The position numbers and the translations under genes are program-made. The notes below the pieces were generated by a model, which ran no database searches, was not told the DNA's origin, and saw only the letters and a program-made list of their open reading frames with translations. A DNA stretch of 56,171 bases from CAMDBL01 sp964498125 (GTDB lineage: Bacteria > Pseudomonadota > Alphaproteobacteria > Rhizobiales > Hyphomicrobiaceae): assembly GCA_964498125.1 (NCBI GenBank), contig CAZCGE010000110.1:1-56171 (forward strand), read 5' to 3'. Of the stretch, positions 50,979 to 56,171 are shown in pieces. Within the stretch, counting starts at the first letter, position 1. Each line of letters begins with the position of its first letter.

Positions 50979-52213
50979 GCAACGATAATTTTCCCAAGCG
51001 CACATTCGCCGAGATCAGCGACTCGACGGACTCATACGAGGTGCTGGCGCGCGCGCGGCAGCAGGCCAGGAAGCGGCATCTCGACGACGTCTTCATCGTC
51101 GATGTCGATGCCCATGTCGGCGAAAACCAGAGCTGGGCCGATGTGTTGGCCTTCATCGAGAACCCGGTGATCCGCTCGCAGGCCTTCGCGTTCGGGCCGA
51201 CGACGGCCTCGCGCGGCGCTCTCCTCAACGGCCAGCAGGGTCTGCAGTGGCAGCACGTCGGCGGCCGAATTCCACACGGCGCCGGCATCAAGGAGCAGCC
51301 CGAGGACAAAAGCGTGCCGCGCGAGGTCGCGATTTCGCGCAAGGCGATGGACTCTATGGGTCTCGACTACCAGGTCATGTTCCCCAACGGCCTGCTGTTC
51401 CTCGGCATGCATCCGGTGCCGGAGATGGAGGTGGAGCTGGCCACTGCCTACAACCGCTGGCTGGTCGAGACGATCCTCCCCGTCGATCCGCGCATCAAAG
51501 GCATGCTGTATCTGCCGATGAATACGCCCGAGGCCGCCGAGGCGACCGTCAAGCGCTTCCTCGGCAAGCCCGGCGTCGCCGGCTTCCTGATCACATCCTC
51601 GCGCCACAAGCCGGTGCACGCCAACGAATACATGCGCACTTACGCCATGCTGGAGGAGGCCGGCCAGACGCTCGGCTTCCACGCCCACCACAACTGGCAG
51701 AACGAGTACACGACGCAGCTCAATCGCTTTATCTCGATGCACGCCATCTCGTTTGTGCTGTGCAACCTCGTGCATATGACCAACTGGGTCATCAACGGCA
51801 TGCCGGTGCGCTTCCCGAAGCTGAAGGTGATGTGGGTGGAAAGCGGGCTCGCCTGGCTGCCCTTCATCATGCAGCGGCTCGACCACGAGTTCCTGATGCG
51901 CTCGTCCGAGGCGCCGCTGCTGAAATTGCCACCATCGGAGTACATGAAGCAGATGTTCTACACCTCGCAGCCCATGGAAATGACCAACATGAAGCTGCTG
52001 GAGGGGACGTTCGAGGCGATCAACGCGCGCACGCAGCTGCTCTACTGCTCCGACTGGCCGCACTGGGACTTCGATCTGCCGTCGAAAATGTGGGACCTGC
52101 CGTTCCTGACCGAGGATGACAAGCGCAACATCCTGGGACTGAACGCCGCGCGCGTGTTCAACATCGAGGTGCCGGCGAAGTATCGCAAGCCGGCGCGGCA
52201 GGCGGCGGAGTAG
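50975..52213 (+). CDS. Amidohydrolase family protein (ACMSD-like, amidohydrolase 2)
   Basis: The 412-residue TIM-barrel metal hydrolase/decarboxylase carries VDVDAHVGE (D45 and H47 of the DxH site), FHAHHNW with a metal His, MWVESGLAWLPFIM, and YCSDWPHWDFD with the catalytic Asp. This is the pattern of the amidohydrolase-2 group, which includes ACMSD and 4-oxalomesaconate hydratase-like enzymes. It is coupled to the preceding small gene by ATGA. The C-terminal tail RKPARQAAE and its DNA are closely repeated at 53397-53417. Substrate unknown; a ring-cleavage product is a reasonable guess. Confidence 0.9.
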   Translation: MSNDNFPKRTFAEISDSTDSYEVLARARQQARKRHLDDVFIVDVDAHVGENQSWADVLAFIENPVIRSQAFAFGPTTASRGALLNGQQGLQWQHVGGRIPHGAGIKEQPEDKSVPREVAISRKAMDSMGLDYQVMFPNGLLFLGMHPVPEMEVELATAYNRWLVETILPVDPRIKGMLYLPMNTPEAAEATVKRFLGKPGVAGFLITSSRHKPVHANEYMRTYAMLEEAGQTLGFHAHHNWQNEYTTQLNRFISMHAISFVLCNLVHMTNWVINGMPVRFPKLKVMWVESGLAWLPFIMQRLDHEFLMRSSEAPLLKLPPSEYMKQMFYTSQPMEMTNMKLLEGTFEAINARTQLLYCSDWPHWDFDLPSKMWDLPFLTEDDKRNILGLNAARVFNIEVPAKYRKPARQAAE

Positions 52214-52275
52214 GGCTGTCCACGTATCAAAGACTCGGCCAGAGCCTGTCGGGGCCGTTGCGAAGGCCCAGCGGC

Positions 52276-52611
52276 CTACTTGATCAGGCGCGAGAACAGC
52301 ACGACCAGGCTGATCGCGAACGCGGCGATGGCGCCACCGTATTGCAGGGCGCGCAGCTGGACCTTGAGGGCGCCCGTCTCGGTTCGGATCTCGTCCTTGA
52401 GGCGCAACTCGAGCTGGGACATCTCCGACTTGAGTTCGCTTCTGAGCTGGGACAGCTCGCTGCGTAAGTGCTCCTTCGTCACCAGCTCGTGCTCGACCAG
52501 ATCGTTGACCGCGCGTGCCTGCAGCTTGGCGATGGCCTCGGCGTGCGGGCGGGCGATGCCGGCCTGCTCCAGCGCGTTGGTGTATTCGAGCGTGTCGACG
52601 CGGATGTTCAT
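52276..52611 (-). CDS. Coiled-coil protein with C-terminal membrane helix, paralog 1 (DUF1640-like)
   Basis: The 111-residue protein has a conserved N-terminal segment (RVDTLEYTNALEQAGIARPHAEAIAKL), a coiled coil (LRSELSQLRSELKSEMSQLELRLKDEI) and one C-terminal membrane helix (YGGAIAAFAISLVVLFSRLIK). This is the layout of the CCDC90/DUF1640 group. It is nearly identical to its neighbour at 52868-53281 but 26 codons shorter in the coiled coil. Similarity between the two genes starts and stops at the coding ends. ATG 52611; a palindromic element lies directly upstream. Confidence 0.85.
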   Translation of the reverse strand: MNIRVDTLEYTNALEQAGIARPHAEAIAKLQARAVNDLVEHELVTKEHLRSELSQLRSELKSEMSQLELRLKDEIRTETGALKVQLRALQYGGAIAAFAISLVVLFSRLIK

Positions 52612-52655
52612 GCAGAACACAGTATGCGATGGCCGCGTGGACCACAATGCCACCA

Positions 52656-52757
52656 CTAAGCAGACTTTCTTGGCTTCGCCTACGAATGTCTGCTTAGATT
52701 CCTTGTTGATGCAGCATCTTATCCGAAAACCGGCGAGGGCCACTTTTCGGGATGCTG
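52656..52757. repeat. Palindromic intergenic element, type B copy 3
   Basis: CTAAGCAGACTTTCTTGG and CTACGAATGTCTGCTTAG form the first hairpin (partly mismatched). The second pairs GCATCttatCCGAAAA with TTTTCGGGATGC. It lies between the two coiled-coil paralogs. The bases after it, up to 52866, read like a coding remnant on the plus strand (VDGHPIAVSWQHGALADGV) with no start codon. Confidence 0.85.
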
Positions 52758-52867
52758 GATAGAAGTTGATGGCCACCCGATCGCCGTGTCCTGGCAGCAC
52801 GGCGCGCTGGCCGATGGCGTGCGGCTGCCAGAGAGGATGTCTACCGTACCGCCGGTGGCGACCGCGC

Positions 52868-53281
52868 CTATTTGATCAGTCGCGAGAACAGCACGATCAG
52901 ACTGATCGCGAACGCGGCGATGGCGCCGCCGTATTGCAGGGCGCGCAGCTGGACCTTGAGGGCGCCCGTCTCGGTCCGGATCTCGTCCTTGAGGCGCGAC
53001 TCGAGCTGGGACATCTCGGACTTGAAATCTCCGCGCATCCGCGACTCGAGCTGGGCTATCTCGGACTTGAGCTCCGACTTGAGCGTGCTCGTATCCGACT
53101 TGAGTTCGCTTCTGAGCTGGGACAATTCGCTGCGCAAGTGCTCCTTCGTCACCAGCTCGTGCTCGACCAGATCGTTGACCGCGCGTGCCTGCAGCTTGGC
53201 GATGGCCTCGGCGTGCGGGCGGGCGATGCCGGCCTGCTCCAGCGCGTTGGCGTATTCCAGCGTGTCGACGCGGATGTTCAT
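52868..53281 (-). CDS. Coiled-coil protein with C-terminal membrane helix, paralog 2 (DUF1640-like)
   Basis: The 137-residue paralog of the gene at 52276-52611 has the same N-terminal segment and membrane helix. The coiled coil is extended by 26 residues made of LKSE-type heptads (SELKSEIAQLESRMRGDF, then SEMSQLESRLKDEI), an apparent internal repeat expansion. ATG 53281. It likely forms trimers or longer oligomers anchored in the inner membrane (inferred from the coiled coil). Confidence 0.85.
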   Translation of the reverse strand: MNIRVDTLEYANALEQAGIARPHAEAIAKLQARAVNDLVEHELVTKEHLRSELSQLRSELKSDTSTLKSELKSEIAQLESRMRGDFKSEMSQLESRLKDEIRTETGALKVQLRALQYGGAIAAFAISLIVLFSRLIK

Positions 53282-53288
53282 GGGCACA

Positions 53289-53417
53289 ATGCTAGCCGAA
53301 GGCGGAGGCAATCACAACGACGTGGCGTTCGACCTGCGGGCGGGGGAACCGGCGCAGGGGCGGGGAAATGAGCTGCTCGCCAGGTACGCGAGGCCTGCGC
53401 GGCAGGCTGCGGAGTAG
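53289..53417 (+). pseudogene. Possible coding remnant ending like the amidohydrolase
   Basis: A 42-codon frame (NHNDVAFDLRAGEPAQG...RPARQAAE, TAG stop) ends with 21 bases that match the last 21 of the amidohydrolase gene with one difference. It has no ribosome site and starts at the edge of the paralog gene. Either a fragment left by a duplication or a chance GC-rich open frame. Confidence 0.3.
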
Positions 53418-53430
53418 CGGAGTAGGCGGA

Positions 53431-53455
53431 GGTGTCTGACCAGAGGTCGGACACC
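53431..53455 (-). terminator. Hairpin after the VOC gene
   Basis: GGTGTCTGACC-AGA-GGTCGGACACC is an eleven-pair stem with one G-T pair, 11 bases downstream of the VOC stop codon. The core resembles the type D GTCTGAC repeat. Confidence 0.5.
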
Positions 53456-53466
53456 GCCCCGGGCCG

Positions 53467-53853
53467 TCAGGCCGCGCTGGTGTCGACCAGCTCGATCGAG
53501 ACGTTTTCCGGCCCGCGCAGGAAGGCGATGCGCACGCCGGGGCGGATGTCGTTCGGCTCCATGGTGAAGCTGGCGCCCTTGGCCTTCAGATCCTTGACGA
53601 TGGCGTCGATGCCGGTGACCCCGAAGCCGATGTGGTCGAGCCCGAGATAGGGCGAGGACGGAGCCGGGGCGGAGGCGCCGGCCTCAGTCGGCAGAATGTA
53701 GAAACTGACACCACCGACCTTCATGTCGAGGCGCGGCTTGCCCTGCACGGTCGAGCGGATCAGCTCGGCGCCAAACATCTTCTCGTAGAACTTCGCGGTG
53801 GCCTCCGGGTCAGGGCTGCGCAAGTGAATATGATGAAAGCCGAACTGCGCCAT
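53467..53853 (-). CDS. VOC family protein (glyoxalase/dioxygenase superfamily)
   Basis: The 128-residue single-module VOC protein has FHHIHLRSPDPEATAKFYEKMFG at the N-terminus with a metal-type His, VSFYILP, LGLDHIGFGVTGID with the second His, and FLRGPENVSIELVD with the closing Glu. The three metal ligands are therefore present. Likely a lyase or isomerase on a small substrate. ATG 53853 has GGAGG upstream; the longer open frame adds a basic tail. Confidence 0.9.
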   Translation of the reverse strand: MAQFGFHHIHLRSPDPEATAKFYEKMFGAELIRSTVQGKPRLDMKVGGVSFYILPTEAGASAPAPSSPYLGLDHIGFGVTGIDAIVKDLKAKGASFTMEPNDIRPGVRIAFLRGPENVSIELVDTSAA

Positions 53854-54002
53854 TGTGTACCTCCAGTTTTTGCGATGGCCAGGAGGATAGGCCTCGGCGC
53901 GACGCGGCGCCAGCATTGCGCGGTGCATTTCGCGGCGCCTCATCACGGGGACAAGTGCGGCACGAGGGACGCCCGGTCGCAGGGTGCCGCACCGGCAGGC
54001 CC

Positions 54003-55940
54003 TCAGGCCACCGCGCGGATGCTCAGACCGGCTTCCCGCACAGCGACTTCGAGCTTGGGCACCAACTCGTCGGCGTTGTCGATATCGGCGGCCTCGCGCT
54101 CTATCTCCGATGCCAGCTCGGCAAGCTCCGCGATGCCGCTATTGCCTACAAAGCTCTGCAGCTCGCGGCCAATCCGCTGGATCTTCAGTCCGTCCTTTTG
54201 CGCGATAGTGGCCTTCAGGTCATTGAGATACTTGACGGCCTCGCCGGGTACTGCATCCAGGAATTCGCGGACGGCCGCGCCCTCCGACTGGGTGCTCAGC
54301 AATTGCGGACTTGCCTCTCCGGATTTGGACGTGTGGGCCCGCGGTTGCAACTCCGCTGGGGCGGTGGTCTCCGGGTTCAGCGTCACCGTGTCGAGCCAAG
54401 CCAGCAGCTCGTGGGGATTGATCGGTTTGCTCAGCACGCCATTCATACCGCTGGAGATGCACTGCGCCCTGTGCTCGGGCAGCACATTGGCCGTGACGGC
54501 AATGATCGGAATTCTGCCCGCCGGACCGGCCAGTTTTCGGATGGCCACGGTCGCGGTCGGACCATCCATTACGGGCATCTGCATGTCCATCAGAACGACA
54601 TCGTAAGGGCAGCGCTGCACGGCTTCGACCGCCTCGGCCCCGTTGCCTGCCAGATCGACGGCGTGGCCGGCGTGGCCCAGCACCATCGACAACAGCCGCT
54701 GGTTGACGTGATTGTCCTCCGCCACCAGAACCCGCAGATGCTGGCGCGCGACGCTGCGCAAATCGCTGGTTTTGGCCGCGTTCTCCGCCGGCTTGGCGTG
54801 GCCGCGCGCGCCGCGGATCGTGAACCAAAATGTGCTGCCGACGCCGAGGGTACTCCTGCAGCCGATCTGGCCTCCCATCAGCTCGACGAGTTTTTTACAG
54901 ATGGCTAAGCCAAGTCCGATTCCGCCGTGCTTGCGCGTGTTGGAGCTGTCGGCCTGCGTGAATCGCGTGAAGAGCCTGTCGTGCGCACCGGCGGGAATGC
55001 CGGCGCCGGTATCATGCACCTCGAACAAGAACTCGAAGCGGTCATCGTCCATGACCCGATGCGCGCAGGTGAGGCGCACACGGCCGCCTTCGCTGAATTT
55101 GATGGCATTGCCCAACAGATTGTAGATGACCTACCGCAGCCGCGTGGGATCGCCGCGGATCCAGCGCGTGGAGTCGGCGTTCCACTCGAATTCGATGCTG
55201 ATGCCCTTCTCGGACGCCTTGGTGCCGGTCAGAGCGATCGTGGTGTCGATGAGTGCCCGCAGATCGAAATCAGCAGCCTCGATCTCGATGCTACCCGCCT
55301 CGATCTTGGAATAGTCGAGAATGTCGTTGACCACGGTCAACAGCACATCGCCGCTGTCGCGCGCGATCTGCACGAGCGACATTTGCTCCTTGGTGAGAGG
55401 GGTCTCCATGAGAAGCCCCATCATGCCAAGCATGCCATTCATGGGCGTGCGGATCTCATGGCTCATCGTCGCCAGAAATTCCGACTTTGCAGTGGCGATT
55501 TCGGCCTGGTCGATGGCCGTGTCGAGCTTCTCGGCGAGATGCCGCTGCGCGCAAACAGAGTTTGCAGCTTTTTGCTGGGCTCGGCTCGTGTCGAGCAGGC
55601 TTTCCTTCAACTCATCGATAGCCCGGCCCTTCTCTATGAAAAGGCGGGAACAACTGTCGACGCAGACCATCAGGAATGCTGCGAAACTCACCGTCAGAAG
55701 AGCAAGGATAACGTACTCTTTTTGCGTCGCCAGAAAGATACACTTGAACCCGAGCGGAATGAGGATCGCCGAGAAATACGCCACGGCAGCCGGACGCATC
55801 GCCGACAGCAATACACTGCCGCTGGCGGCCATACCGACGCACAGCGCAATGAGGATCATTTCCTGACGCGCGGGCAGGTCCCCCAGCAAGACGCCGGCGA
55901 GAATGCCCCACGGCAATCCGAGAAACGTGCCATAGGCCAC
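54003..55940 (-). pseudogene. Hybrid sensor histidine kinase interrupted by an in-frame TAG
   Basis: One reading frame encodes, in order: several N-terminal membrane helices (about 8-115), a coiled coil, HisKA (FLATMSHEIRTPMNGMLG), HATPase (DDTGAGIP-like HDTGAGIPAG, GGIGLGLAICKKL), a receiver (LVAEDNHVNQRLL, DVVLMDMQMPVMDGP, LSKPI) and a degenerate Hpt-like tail. A TAG at 55133-55131 breaks it exactly where kinases have LRQV in the N-box (TRLR-stop-VIYNLLGNAIKF), so a CAG-to-TAG change is likely. No frameshift was found. The reading frame continues upstream to 56039 without a good start and meets further TAGs at 56042-56040 and 56072-56070, close to a probable IS. Hence pseudogene, unless read through. 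Confidence 0.8.
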
Positions 55941-56098
55941 CGCCTTATTCGAGGCGCGCGACTGCCCAATTGCATCCGCGCGGGACCTGCTCTGGCGGCG
56001 ATGCCATCGATACAGGACGTAGGCACCTACCGCACATGCCTATCCCCATAGTTCCGGCGCAATCGCCAGCTACATGAGTTCCAACAAGGAGTTGGACC

Positions 56099-56171
56099 AT
56101 GACGCACTCGATGCCGGACGATCTGTGGCGTGATTTTCCCAAGACGGCGCCGGAGTTCGAGGCGCGGTTCG
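56099..56171 (+). CDS. Start of a probable IS1595-type transposase (partial)
   Basis: The ATG at 56099 has AAGGAG about ten bases upstream and opens a frame to the window edge reading PDDLWRDFPKTAPEFEARF. This resembles the N-terminus of IS1595/ISXO2 transposases, which continue into a zinc-ribbon. Only 24 residues are visible, so the call is tentative. No terminal inverted repeat could be delimited between it and the kinase remnant. Confidence 0.45.
   Translation, partial: MTHSMPDDLWRDFPKTAPEFEARF

Noticed and set aside
51032..52645. A 537-codon open frame on the minus strand
   Set aside because: Antisense to the amidohydrolase gene; no recognisable domain.
54003..56075. Genome-wide TAG reassignment to explain the interrupted kinase
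   Set aside because: Several well-defined genes here end with TAG at the expected family length (the rluD-type gene, both ParE-like toxin genes, the amidohydrolase), so TAG is a working stop codon.
56040..56098. The two upstream TAGs as certain mutations in the kinase gene
   Set aside because: This stretch may already belong to the neighbouring IS; its boundary cannot be read, so only the TAG at 55131-55133 is treated as firm.

Overview
The window looks like a chromosomal segment of a high-GC alphaproteobacterium, most likely of the order Hyphomicrobiales (an inference). Supporting signs are a MotC-containing flagellar operon, a DUF1285-MoxR-DUF58-DUF4159 block, a CoxG-type protein, a small 4.5S-type SRP RNA next to dnaX, and several copies of palindromic intergenic elements of the rhizobial kind (AAAGTGG...CCGGTTT hairpins). 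No tRNA or rRNA gene, CRISPR array or complete prophage was seen.

Layout. 0-8.5 kb: small housekeeping and accessory genes, namely an EamA transporter, a PhzF protein, a CoxD-like MoxR ATPase, a toxin-first type II TA pair with a palindromic operator, a RidA-like protein, a polyprenyl diphosphate synthase, mtgA, a CheY-type receiver, a GH24 lysozyme and two small hypotheticals. 8.7-15.8 kb: motility, with fliF, a fliH-like gene, motB, motC and fliK in one translationally coupled operon, and a flagellin gene upstream. 16.2-23.4 kb: a membrane protein and an RluD-type pseudouridine synthase, a CoxE-like VWA protein, a four-gene catabolic operon (Ldh, RraA, 2-hydroxyacid dehydrogenase, HpcH aldolase) and a second TA pair. 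23.4-26.1 kb: YbaB, dnaX and SRP RNA. 26.2-32.3 kb: an acyl-CoA dehydrogenase, then a tightly packed operon DUF547, TVP38/VTT, MerA/Lpd-like flavoprotein, histidine kinase. 32.8-39.2 kb: a membrane protein, CoxG, recR, and a three-gene polysaccharide set (CapD/WbpM, MraY/WecA-like, SDR epimerase). 39.2-47 kb: a MoxR-DUF58-BatA/DUF4159-VWA membrane operon and divergent DUF1285. 47-53.9 kb: a third TA pair, an NTF2-like secreted protein, an SDR, an orphan NMT1-type binding protein, a Rieske ferredoxin, a small protein and an amidohydrolase, then two tandem coiled-coil/TM paralogs and a VOC protein. 54-56 kb: a hybrid histidine kinase interrupted by an in-frame amber codon, next to the start of a probable IS1595-type transposase at the window edge.

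The most unusual signals are: (1) five dispersed intergenic elements whose hairpins keep pairing through compensatory base changes; (2) the amber-interrupted kinase beside an IS; (3) long GTGAGTGGTGA hairpins, one of which supplies the C-terminal codons of a dehydrogenase; (4) several enzymes lacking expected catalytic residues (SDR, RidA, Lpd/MerA-like, Hpt); and (5) CO-dehydrogenase accessory genes (CoxD, CoxE, CoxG types) scattered 15-31 kb apart without structural genes. Gene starts were set from Shine-Dalgarno-like sequences, overlaps and family length. All family assignments come from reading motifs, not from database searches.
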